DNA of 5,993 nt from Bacteroidota bacterium. GTDB lineage: Bacteria; Bacteroidota; Bacteroidia; Bacteroidales; B39-G9. The stretch's first letter is position 1. Each line of letters opens with the position of its first letter. The stretch covers positions 1-5,993 of the forward strand of contig JAUVJB010000192.1 in NCBI GenBank assembly GCA_030592465.1. Reading direction: 5' to 3'. The notes beneath the pieces are model-generated. The model worked only from the letters and a program-made list of their open reading frames with translations, did no database searches and had not been told where the DNA came from. A program made the position numbers and the translations under genes. Shown one piece after another: positions 1-5,993 of this stretch.

Positions 1-1452
1 ATAGAAGAATGCTTTTTCTCCCTGACAGATTGTATCAGGCACAACTCTTAAATGAGCTGTTGGGTGTGCTGCAGCATCAACAATAACCCATAAGGAATCG
101 GAATTTTCAGCATGACAATTGTTTTGCACGGTCATTTTTACCATATAAGTTGAATCAGTAGAATAAAAATGCGTTACATTGCGAGTATGATAAACCGAAT
201 CATCACCCATGTCCCATGTGTAAGATATATCATCACCACCTTGGGAATTATTTCTAAATGCAACTGCCTCATACGGGCATACTGTTATTGTATCAAGGTC
301 TTCATCTTGGTTTTTAAAACAGATATTAACCCAAGGAGGATTATATTCCGGATGATATTGTACATCAACAGGTTTTGTGATACTGTCAATGCTACCGCAA
401 TTATTTGAAATAGTTAATTTTACACTGTAAGTTCCTGTATCGGCGTAAGAGTGATGTGGTTGGTTTAATGTTGAACTAGTACTATCTCCAAAATCCCATA
501 AACAATTACCTGTTCCATGAGGATAAAATGAGACAATATTATTTGGACAATTTTGACCGTTAAACCAAAAATCAAAATCTGCATATACCTGATTCTCATT
601 ATTTATATAAACAGTCATTTGTGTTGTACCTGTGTTACCGCATAAATTTGTAACAGTTAGTTGAACAGAGTATTCCCCTACCTGGGAATAAGCATGAACA
701 GGGGCTTTATTAACTGATGTGTATCCATCACCAAAATCCCACAAATAACTTTGTGCATGGTTTTGTTCATAGTTACAATTAAAAAAGATATTGTCATAAG
801 GGCAAAAATTGTCACCTGGGGTATAAATTTCAACAATCGGAGTTGCTGTGTCTGACACTGTTACTTGTTGGGTAATAGTATCATTACCACATGATTGTGT
901 TTGAAGATAAAGCGTGATATTGTAAACACCGGCGGTATCATATATATGATCAACCCAATCAAAATTAGCAATTGGCGAGCCGTCGCCAAAATCCCACATA
1001 AGGCTTTGATGGTCATATTCATAACCTACGGTAATTCTCTCACCCGGGCAAACATTTGAACATGGGTTAATCTGGAATTTACCTGCAGAGCCTTCAATAG
1101 TGAATTGATATGAGTAGTAGCCCAAAGTCGAATCGCCATTAGAAGCAGTAAGCTCAACGTGATAAGTTCCACCCCATAAAATAGTATCAGGAATCTCAAC
1201 ATCCTCATAATGAAAATAAAAAGACTCACCGGAAATATCCCAATAATATGTAAGTCCAAGTCCTGATGTATCAGCAGGGTCTATAGTACTTGTATTAGCA
1301 AAATAAACATGTAGAGGAGCACATTGCTCTTCTTGTATAGGATATCCCATTGAATCCCAAACTTCAAAACTTACAGTAGATTGCGCAAACAAATTATTTG
1401 CACAAAAGAGTACAATAAAAGATAAAACAATTTTCAGGTAGATTTTTTTCAT
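1..1452 (-). CDS. Secreted multi-PKD-domain surface protein, N-terminal part (3' end beyond window)
   Basis: The frame is open without a stop from the ATG at 1452-1450 to base 1, giving 484 residues with the C-terminus missing. Residues 1-24 form a signal peptide (K-K, hydrophobic core, N-N-L-F-A-Q); cleavage is probably next to A23/Q24. At least five Ig-like PKD repeats follow. Their W-D-x-G-D cores are at about 153-158, 238-243, 319-324 and 413-418, with a degenerate first one (W-D-I-S-G-E) at 71-76; a sixth repeat starts near 470. Three of the cores are followed by a standard H-x-Y-x-x-x-G-x-Y strand; in the 413-418 repeat that strand is H-F-Y-S-T-D-S-T-Y. PKD arrays in this phylum typically act as extracellular adhesion or spacer modules, often ending in a type IX secretion signal or gliding-motility domain. 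That end cannot be seen here, so substrate and export route are unknown. Repeats two to five each carry a regularly spaced cysteine pair. PKD identity is secure; the exact function is not. Confidence 0.9.
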   Translation of the reverse strand, partial: MKKIYLKIVLSFIVLFCANNLFAQSTVSFEVWDSMGYPIQEEQCAPLHVYFANTSTIDPADTSGLGLTYYWDISGESFYFHYEDVEIPDTILWGGTYHVELTASNGDSTLGYYSYQFTIEGSAGKFQINPCSNVCPGERITVGYEYDHQSLMWDFGDGSPIANFDWVDHIYDTAGVYNITLYLQTQSCGNDTITQQVTVSDTATPIVEIYTPGDNFCPYDNIFFNCNYEQNHAQSYLWDFGDGYTSVNKAPVHAYSQVGEYSVQLTVTNLCGNTGTTQMTVYINNENQVYADFDFWFNGQNCPNNIVSFYPHGTGNCLWDFGDSTSSTLNQPHHSYADTGTYSVKLTISNNCGSIDSITKPVDVQYHPEYNPPWVNICFKNQDEDLDTITVCPYEAVAFRNNSQGGDDISYTWDMGDDSVYHTRNVTHFYSTDSTYMVKMTVQNNCHAENSDSLWVIVDAAAHPTAHLRVVPDTICQGEKAFFY

Positions 1453-1497
1453 GACATAAAGATTTAGGTAAAAATATTGATGATAATTTATAAACAT

Positions 1498-1528
1498 TAA
1501 ATATATAAAACAATCTGTTAAAAAGCAA
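1498..1528 (-). promoter_or_regulatory. Candidate Bacteroidota-type promoter of the PKD gene
   Basis: On the minus strand a TTG (1528-1526) is followed after 20 bases by TATATTTA (1505-1498). The latter matches seven of eight positions of the Bacteroidota -7 consensus TAnnTTTG, and the TTG fits the -33 element. Transcription would start near 1490 and leave a leader of about 40 bases before the ATG at 1452. The surrounding DNA is very AT-rich, so a chance match is quite possible. Confidence 0.2.
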
Positions 1529-1564
1529 TTATTTTTGATTAATGATTAAAGTTTAAGGTTGTGG

Positions 1565-1610
1565 ATTGTCTGAACTGTGATTATTTTGATTTTTATGATT
1601 ATAAAAATCA
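1565..1610. repeat. Left terminal copy of the TGTCTGAACT repeat, with an AT-rich hairpin
   Basis: Bases 1567-1600 match 2212-2245 in the same orientation at 31 of 34 positions. The inner end folds into a perfect 10-bp stem, 1587-1596 with 1601-1610, and a 4-base loop GATT. On the minus strand this hairpin lies downstream of the GxxExxY gene, but it is almost pure A/T and has no following T-run, so I do not call it a terminator. Confidence 0.7.
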
Positions 1611-1622
1611 GCTATTTCATCT

Positions 1623-1779
1623 ATGAGTCCACTCCGAAAAGTCTTTTTTTGCCACAAAGGCACCAAGACATCCGCCAGTAGTCGGACACGTTCGCCAGCT
1701 GGCGGATTAAAAATAAACTCTTTATGACTTATTATTTTAGTAGCATTTCCTTTTATTTTACTTTTCGGAGTGGACTCAT
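1623..1779. mobile_element. MITE-like element with perfect 20-bp terminal inverted repeats
   Basis: ATGAGTCCACTCCGAAAAGT at 1623-1642 is repeated exactly, inverted, at 1760-1779. The element is 157 bp, far too short to encode a transposase. If the outer AT is left out of the arms, GAGTCC...GGACTC (1625-1777) is flanked on both sides by ATCTAT (1619-1624 and 1778-1783), as expected of a 6-bp target-site duplication. The interior holds a GC-rich palindrome and a G-C-C-A-C-A-A-A-G stretch, with no coding signal. One end is shared with the spacer next to tex at 4834-4870. The structure is clear; mobility is inferred. Confidence 0.65.
1670..1707. repeat. GC-rich palindrome inside the MITE-like element
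   Basis: ATCCGCCAG (1670-1678) pairs with CTGGCGGAT (1699-1707). The right side also holds a 12-bp perfect palindrome, CGCCAGCTGGCG (1693-1704), so two alternative hairpins are possible. The GC-rich composition contrasts sharply with the AT-rich DNA on both sides and suggests a separately spreading REP-like unit. Confidence 0.6.
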
Positions 1780-1803
1780 CTATAAATTGTTAAAAAAAAC
1801 AGT

Positions 1804-2197
1804 TCATATCTTAAATTTTTTGTTTGTAAGCCGTTTGAAGTGTAAACTTGTTTCGCCAAAATTAATCAACAATCCGATTTCTAAATTATATGCTTCTAAA
1901 TAATTGATAGCTTGTGCCAAATGCACGTGTTCTAATTTTGTAATTGCTTTTAGTTCTACCGAAATTATTTCTTCAACTAAAAAATCAACTCTTCGTGTGC
2001 CAATTTGTTTTTCTCTATATGCTATTGGCATTTAAAACTCTCTTTTGAAAGAAATACCGGCAAGTTCCAATTCAATTGCCAAAGCTCTTTGATAAATTAC
2101 TTCCTGAAAACCATTACCAAGGATTTTGTGAACTTGCATTGCACAGCCGATAATTTTTGAAGTGAGCTCAGAATATTTTGTATTTCTCGTTTATCAT
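1804..2197 (-). pseudogene. GxxExxY-family protein, broken by a frameshift and an in-frame stop
   Basis: Read from ATG 2197-2195 to TGA 1806-1804, the span equals a 130-residue protein plus one extra base, the usual family length. The opening M-I-N-E-K-Y-K runs into a stop, and dropping one A from the A4 run near 2176-2179 restores Y-S-E-L-T-S-K-I-I-G. The frame then continues through the family motif G-F-Q-E-V-I-Y to K-R-E-F, where TAA (2034-2032) replaces a codon that is probably GAA. It resumes directly with M-P-I-A-Y-R and keeps the D-F-L-V...V-E-L-K-A core (D and E-x-K of a PD-(D/E)xK-like fold) and the L-L-I-N-F end. The family's biochemical role is not established; members also occur in 23S rRNA intervening sequences. 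A 75-residue C-terminal piece starting at 2031 could still be translated but lacks the signature motif. Sequencing error could explain one lesion, less easily both. Confidence 0.85.
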
Positions 2198-2211
2198 AAT
2201 TGCCTGAAAAA

Positions 2212-2300
2212 TGTCTGAACTATGATTGATTTGATTTTTATGATTACTCTGAAAAAAAATCATAAAAATCATTCAATCATACAAAATCACAGTTCAGACA
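2212..2300. repeat. Long imperfect hairpin of the TGTCTGAACT repeat
   Basis: TGTCTGAACT (2212-2221) pairs with AGTTCAGACA (2291-2300). The inner arms TGATTTTTATGATT (2232-2245) and 2258-2271 are perfect complements around a 12-base loop; the right arm carries about nine extra bases. It lies 50 bp beyond the stop of the TPR-SpoIIE gene and 14 bp before the GxxExxY start. It could therefore form a 3' end structure for one gene and a leader structure for the other. No T-run typical of an intrinsic terminator follows, so I class it as a dispersed palindromic repeat. Confidence 0.75.
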
Positions 2301-2350
2301 ATGGTTAAATAGCCGAATCTAGTGTCAATCTTTGAGTCTTTGCATAAAAT

Positions 2351-4663
2351 TTATATTTTCAAACCAAATACAAGTATGTCGTCAATCTGTTCAATATCTC
2401 CTTTCCACTTTTCAATGGTTGTGTTAAGAATTTCTTTTTGTTTAACCATGGATTCGTCTTGTATGCTTAAGAGTAACTCTTTAAATTTTTTAGACTTAAA
2501 CTTAGAACCTTTTTCGCCGCCAAACTGGTCAGAAAATCCATCAGAGAAAATATATAAAGCATCTCCTTTATTGATTTTAATAATATTATTGGTAAAAGAT
2601 TCTTTTTCTTTAAGATAAATTCCAACCGGCATGTGATCTGCTTTAACTTCAAAAAGACCATATTTCTCGTCCTGGGATATTAATGTAGCCGATTGTTGTG
2701 TATTGTTGTTAATTAGAGCATCATTACTTGAGCGAATAACATACAAAGAATTATAAGCGCCGGAAAATTGCAAATTATTATTGTCTATATCAATAACACA
2801 TAAAGCTATATCCATACCGTCTTTAGCTTCATTTTGTTTACCTGTTTGGCTTAAAGTTCGTTTTACGTGTTCACGCAAGTTATTTAGAATTAAATTTGCC
2901 TGCGTTACATTATTTTTATTTACAATTTCATTTAAGAATGAAACTCCAAGCATGCTCATAAATGCTCCGGGAACACCATGACCGGTGCAATCGGCTGCTG
3001 TAACAATAATTTTATTTTCTTTTTGAGTAATCCAGTAATAATCACCACTAACAATATCTCTCGGGCGAAATAAAATAAAATGTTCGGGTAAAACACTATC
3101 AATAAATTCTCTTGAAGGCAATATGGCTTGCTGAATTCGTTTTGCATAAAGAATACTATCGGTAATATTTTGTTTTTGCTCTTCAATTAGATTATTTTTT
3201 TCGGCAAGTAATTTATTGTCTTTTTGTTTTCGACGGTAACTTCTATAAACCATAAAAGCAAATAATAAAACAACAACAAAACCAAACAAAATAAACAGTT
3301 GAATAATTTTTTGACGACGCAGTTCTGCCTGTGCTGCCAAATCTTTTTGTTTTTGCTCAAATTCACGCTGTTTATTTTTTTTATCAAACTCATATTGCAT
3401 GCCAATCTGAGTTACCTTTCTGACATTTTCTTCATTTTTCAGAGAATCTTGAGTATCTTTAAATAATACATGTGATAGATATGCTTTTCTATAATTATGA
3501 ATAGCAGCGTAAGACACACTCAACATTTGTGTAGCTTTGTTAACAATATAAGGAGAGCCAATTTTTTCGCCTATGGCTTTGGCTTTAAGTAAATAGTTTA
3601 TTGATGTATTATAATGAGCAAGATAATAATTAACTTCTCCTATGCCTGAATATGATGTAGCAAACTCTTCAGCGCTACCTATCTCTTGATTCATTTTTAA
3701 GCTTTTGGAATAAAAATCCAAAGCTTTATTGCATTCGAGCAAAAGAGAATCTTTATGACCTTTATTAAAATTATTTTTTGCTTGTTCTGTATAAACTGTA
3801 GCAAGATTATTATACGAAACAACAACACCTCTTTTATCTCCAATTTCCTGATAAATTTTTATACTTTTTAAATTAATTTCAATTGCCTCTTCATATTTCT
3901 TTTTAATTAGCAAAATTTGACTAATATTGTTATAAGTTGCTGCAATGCCTCGTTTATCGTTTATTTCTTCTTCAATTTTCAGACTTTTAAAATAATATTC
4001 AAGGGCTTTATCATTTTTTTCCTGTTCTTGATAAATGCCACCAATGTTATCATAAGTACGTGCCACCATTTTTTTATCGTCTCTTTCTTCAGAAATTTTC
4101 AGACTTTTAAAATAATATTCAAGGGCTTTATCATAATTACCTTGAACATAAAACACCCCGCCAATATTGTTATATGATTTAGTTATTTGCTCTTCATTTT
4201 TAATTTCTTTGCTATTCTTAAGACATTTCATGTAATAATTAAAAGCCTTGTCATACTCACCTTTATAGTGATAAAGCATTCCAATATTATACAATAATTT
4301 AACAATTTGTTGTTTATCACCTGTTTTTTCATAAATATTCAAAGCTTCGGTATATTCTCTCAAAGCATTGTCGCATGAGCCTTGATAGTAATAACCAATA
4401 CCAATGTTTGTATGTGAAAGAGCAATACCCTTATCAAATTTTAAATCTTTGCTTAGTTTTAAGCCTTTGTGTGCATATATTAAAGCCTTATCAGGATTTG
4501 TGCTTACATATTTTTTCGATATTTGATTATAAAGAATTACTTTATTTGTATCGTTTTTGGCAGTTTTTAAAACATTTAATAAGCTGTCGATCTCCGGGTT
4601 GTCCGATGCAGATATGTTTAAGGAAACAAATAAAATACTGACAAGAAATAACAGCTTCTTCAT
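2351..4663 (-). CDS. Periplasmic TPR sensor with membrane anchor and cytoplasmic SpoIIE/PP2C phosphatase
   Basis: Complete, 770 residues. Order: signal peptide 1-19 (cleavage near S-A-S); eight or more TPR units at about 40-400 with a 40-residue period (Y/H-x-N-I-G signatures near 45, 84, 125, 164, 204, 244, 284, 338); a charged, probably coiled-coil stretch at 410-450; one membrane helix at about 453-474 followed by R-R-K; a second coiled linker at 476-512; and a SpoIIE-type PP2C domain at about 525-770. Likely metal-binding aspartates are all present: S-G-D541, A-A-D558-C-T-G-H-G, F-S-D708-G-F-S-D and D761/D762 near the end, so the phosphatase should be active on serine/threonine phosphoproteins, classically an anti-sigma antagonist. 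Topology puts the TPRs in the periplasm and the catalytic domain in the cytosol. No anti-sigma kinase or STAS partner lies in the window, so the substrate is unknown. The ATG at 4663 is chosen because it gives a canonical signal peptide. Confidence 0.93.
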   Translation of the reverse strand: MKKLLFLVSILFVSLNISASDNPEIDSLLNVLKTAKNDTNKVILYNQISKKYVSTNPDKALIYAHKGLKLSKDLKFDKGIALSHTNIGIGYYYQGSCDNALREYTEALNIYEKTGDKQQIVKLLYNIGMLYHYKGEYDKAFNYYMKCLKNSKEIKNEEQITKSYNNIGGVFYVQGNYDKALEYYFKSLKISEERDDKKMVARTYDNIGGIYQEQEKNDKALEYYFKSLKIEEEINDKRGIAATYNNISQILLIKKKYEEAIEINLKSIKIYQEIGDKRGVVVSYNNLATVYTEQAKNNFNKGHKDSLLLECNKALDFYSKSLKMNQEIGSAEEFATSYSGIGEVNYYLAHYNTSINYLLKAKAIGEKIGSPYIVNKATQMLSVSYAAIHNYRKAYLSHVLFKDTQDSLKNEENVRKVTQIGMQYEFDKKNKQREFEQKQKDLAAQAELRRQKIIQLFILFGFVVVLLFAFMVYRSYRRKQKDNKLLAEKNNLIEEQKQNITDSILYAKRIQQAILPSREFIDSVLPEHFILFRPRDIVSGDYYWITQKENKIIVTAADCTGHGVPGAFMSMLGVSFLNEIVNKNNVTQANLILNNLREHVKRTLSQTGKQNEAKDGMDIALCVIDIDNNNLQFSGAYNSLYVIRSSNDALINNNTQQSATLISQDEKYGLFEVKADHMPVGIYLKEKESFTNNIIKINKGDALYIFSDGFSDQFGGEKGSKFKSKKFKELLLSIQDESMVKQKEILNTTIEKWKGDIEQIDDILVFGLKI
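3974..4134. repeat. Exact 41-bp repeat in neighbouring TPR units
   Basis: Bases 3974-4014 and 4094-4134 are identical over 41 bp and lie 120 bp apart, exactly one 40-residue TPR. Both encode D-K-A-L-E-Y-Y-F-K-S-L-K-I (residues 178-190 and 218-230). Identity at DNA level, including silent positions, points to a recent duplication or gene conversion within the TPR array of the SpoIIE protein. Confidence 0.85.
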
Positions 4664-4758
4664 TTTTAAAATATTTGAAAAAAAAATATATTATTTAATT
4701 TGTGAAAATAATAAAATAACTGAGATAATAAAAATTAACCTGCATTAATTTATCAAAT

Positions 4759-4821
4759 GCCACCAAGTTACAAAGACATTAAGAAAAAAATAAAAATTTT
4801 GTGCCTTTGTGCCTTCGTGGC
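4759..4821. repeat. Intergenic hairpin of the GCCAC-AAG-ACAAAG type
   Basis: The arm at 4759-4775 pairs with 4805-4821 at 14 of 17 positions, around an A/T-rich loop of 29 bases. The right arm includes the tandem TTTGTGCC units before TTCGTGGC. It sits about 100 bp upstream of the TPR-SpoIIE start and about 130 bp past the tex stop. Similar text (GCCACAAAGGCACCAAG) occurs at 1651-1667, so this is a dispersed repeat. The apparent open frame through it (4745-4942) is not a gene. Confidence 0.6.
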
Positions 4822-4833
4822 AAGAAAAATAAA

Positions 4834-4870
4834 CTTTGTGGCAAAAAAAGACTTTTTGGAAAGGACTCAT
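4834..4870. repeat. Second, inverted copy of the MITE-like element end
   Basis: Read on the minus strand, these 37 bases match 1623-1659 at 34 positions: ATGAGTCC, six bases with three changes, then an identical stretch through AAAAGTC, T7 and GCCACAAAG. The similarity goes slightly past the end (ATATATAAAT here, ATCTATAAAT beside 1779). No matching opposite terminus is visible in the spacer, so this is a truncated or one-ended copy. Confidence 0.75.
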
Positions 4871-4884
4871 ATATAAATCAAAGG

Positions 4885-4915
4885 ATTGCTTCCCCTCCGG
4901 ATGGCGGATCGCAAT
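4885..4915. repeat. REP-like GC-rich unit between ATTGC and GCAAT
   Basis: ATTGC (4885-4889) and GCAAT (4911-4915) flank a GC-rich core holding TCCGGA (4896-4901) and TGGCGGAT (4902-4909). The pattern resembles the widespread intergenic repeats that run from G-C-A-A-T-G-A-C to G-A-A-G-C-A-A-T on one strand. It lies 35 bp beyond the tex stop. The T-G-G-C-G-G-A-T piece is shared with the palindrome at 1670-1707. The family assignment is from memory of such repeats, not a search. Confidence 0.45.
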
Positions 4916-4949
4916 GACAACAAATATTGAATTTTCTTTCAAAAAACAA

Positions 4950-5993
4950 CTATAAATCTTTCATTGTAAGTTGTATTCGTTTTCTATCAATATCTATATC
5001 AATAACTTTAACTTTCACATGTTGGTGTAATTTTACAACATCAGCCGGATTTTTTACGAACTCATTTTTTAATTGTGAGATATGCACTAAACCGTCTTGA
5101 TGAACCCCAATATCGACAAAAGCACCAAAATTAGTGATATTTGTTACAATACCGGGTAATACCATGCCAATTTTAAGGTCTGTAATTTTATATACATTTT
5201 TTGAGAACTCAAATACTTTAATTTTGTTTCGCGGGTCTCTTCCGGGCTTTGCTAATTCGTTAATAATATCTGTTAAAGTAGGTATGCCAATATTGTCGGC
5301 AACATATTTCTTTATTTCTATTTTATTTCTTCGTTCTTCACTCTTCAACAAATCATTAACCGAACAGTTTAAATCATCAGCCATTTTTTTGACAATAAAA
5401 TAACTTTCAGGATGCACAGCGCTGTTGTCAAGCGGGTTTTCAGCATCTGCAATACGCAAAAATCCTGCACATTGTTCAAATGCCTTATTACCGAGACGCT
5501 CAACTTTTAATAACTCATAACGCGACTTAAACATATTATTTTTTTTTCGATAATCAACAATATTTTGTGCTAATTGAGGACCTAAGCCTGACACATAACT
5601 TAAAAGATGTTTGCTTGCAGTATTAAGATTAACACCAACCAAATTTACACAACTCGCAACAACATCGTTAAGGGCATTCTTCATCTTATTTTGTTCAACA
5701 TCGTGCTGATATTGTCCGACACCAATCGACTTTGGGTCTATTTTTACCAATTCAGCGAGAGGGTCCATCAATCTTCGCCCGATTGAAACAGAACCACGTA
5801 CTGTAACATCATATTGAGGAAATTCTTCACGAGCTACTGACGACGCCGAATAAATAGAAGCCCCGTTTTCACTTACTACAAACACATTTACTTTTCGGTC
5901 TAATTTAAGATTTTTTACAAAATATTCTGTTTCGCGACCTGCTGTTCCGTTACCAATAGCAATAGATTCAATATTATAAGCATTAACCAAAGA
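4950..5993 (-). CDS. tex: Tex-family RNA-binding transcription accessory protein, C-terminal half (5' end beyond window)
   Basis: The last 347 residues plus a TAG stop; the frame stays open to the right edge, so the true start lies outside and the TTG at 5990-5988 is an internal leucine codon. Tex proteins are usually 700-800 residues, so about half is present. Counting from that leucine: the end of the YqgF/RNase H-like domain with I-A-I-G-N-G-T-A-G-R-E-T-E (10-22) and S-I-G-R-R-L-x-D-P-L (69-78); helix-hairpin-helix repeats (about 118-182, including G-L-G-P-Q-L-A and L-G-N-K-A-F-E-Q-C); A-V-H-P-E-S-Y (191-197); K-P-G-R-D-P-R (248-254); and an S1 RNA-binding domain (about 273-344) with N-F-G-A-F-V-D-I-G and D-G-L-V-H-I-S. 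It ends directly after the S1 domain with little tail. Tex is a cytoplasmic nucleic-acid-binding factor linked to transcription. No lesion is seen, and the family call is secure. Confidence 0.95.
   Translation of the reverse strand, partial: SLVNAYNIESIAIGNGTAGRETEYFVKNLKLDRKVNVFVVSENGASIYSASSVAREEFPQYDVTVRGSVSIGRRLMDPLAELVKIDPKSIGVGQYQHDVEQNKMKNALNDVVASCVNLVGVNLNTASKHLLSYVSGLGPQLAQNIVDYRKKNNMFKSRYELLKVERLGNKAFEQCAGFLRIADAENPLDNSAVHPESYFIVKKMADDLNCSVNDLLKSEERRNKIEIKKYVADNIGIPTLTDIINELAKPGRDPRNKIKVFEFSKNVYKITDLKIGMVLPGIVTNITNFGAFVDIGVHQDGLVHISQLKNEFVKNPADVVKLHQHVKVKVIDIDIDRKRIQLTMKDL

Larger units (their letters stand above)
1565..2302. mobile_element. Candidate small mobile unit with 18-bp terminal inverted repeats carrying a GxxExxY gene
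   Basis: The sequence ATTGTCTGAACTGTGATT at 1565-1582 occurs as an exact inverted copy at 2285-2302. The 738 bp between these ends holds only the broken GxxExxY gene, palindromic subterminal repeats and a nested MITE-like insertion. The outermost AT of each arm could belong to the repeat or be a two-base target duplication. No transposase is present, so movement would have to be in trans or by recombination between repeat copies. It could instead be two independent insertions of a common dispersed palindrome on either side of the gene. Treating it as one unit is inference. Confidence 0.45.

Noticed and set aside
169..408. Plus-strand open frame of 79 codons
   Set aside because: It is antisense to the PKD gene, whose minus-strand frame shows clear domain motifs across the same bases.
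1026..1259. Minus-strand open frame of 77 codons with hydrophobic content
   Set aside because: It is out of frame within the PKD gene; hydrophobicity is a by-product of the T-rich codons.
1398..1413. Lipoprotein cysteine in the PKD signal peptide (L-F-C-A)
   Set aside because: Phenylalanine sits just before the cysteine, which does not fit a lipobox; the N-L-F-A-Q end fits ordinary signal peptidase cleavage.
1587..1610. Intrinsic terminator for the GxxExxY gene
   Set aside because: The stem is almost all A/T and has no T-run after it on the minus strand.
1565..2302. CRISPR-like array from the repeated TGTCTGAACT units
   Set aside because: The copies are in mixed orientation and irregularly spaced, with no equal-length spacers and no cas genes.
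3917..4177. Plus-strand open frame of 86 codons with an apparent internal repeat
   Set aside because: It is antisense to the TPR array and its repeat merely mirrors the duplicated TPR codons.
4745..4942. Minus-strand open frame of 65 codons between tex and the TPR-SpoIIE gene
   Set aside because: It runs entirely through dispersed repeats (REP-like unit, GCCAC hairpin); its sequence is that of translated repeats with no domain or plausible start context.
5988..5990. TTG as the start of a 346-residue protein
   Set aside because: The frame is open upstream to the window edge and the fragment begins inside the conserved YqgF-like domain of Tex, so this is an internal leucine.

Overview
The window looks like a chromosomal segment of an AT-rich member of the Bacteroidota. 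This rests on gene content: a secreted multi-PKD protein whose signal peptide ends in the typical N-N-L-F-A-Q, a periplasmic TPR / membrane / SpoIIE-phosphatase protein of a kind common in that phylum, a Tex protein, and AT-rich spacers with no clear Shine-Dalgarno sequences. This is inference; there is no rRNA or other marker to confirm it.

Layout: all genes lie on the minus strand. From right to left, the C-terminal half of tex (4950-5993, running off the right edge) is followed by a 286-bp spacer of dispersed repeats (4664-4949). Next is a complete 770-residue TPR-SpoIIE signalling protein (2351-4663). A repeat-rich island follows (1453-2350) with a decayed GxxExxY-family gene (1804-2197). 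Last is the N-terminal 484 residues of a secreted PKD-repeat protein (1-1452), whose 3' end is off the left edge and which is open in one frame from its ATG to base 1.

The three main genes have no obvious shared pathway: one is cell-surface or secreted, one is an envelope sensor with a cytoplasmic PP2C-type phosphatase, and one is a nucleic-acid-binding factor. The spacers are long and filled with repeats, so they are probably separate transcription units rather than an operon.

The most interesting part is 1565-2302. An 18-bp perfect inverted repeat (ATTGTCTGAACTGTGATT) bounds a 738-bp unit containing the GxxExxY gene, whose reading frame is broken by one frameshift and one in-frame stop. 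Between that gene and the left terminus sits a second, MITE-like element with 18-20-bp perfect terminal inverted repeats and a possible 6-bp target duplication (ATCTAT). One end of that small element recurs, 34 of 37 bases identical and inverted, in the spacer beside tex. The island therefore reads as a small mobile unit that carried a GxxExxY gene, decayed, and was invaded by a second non-autonomous repeat.
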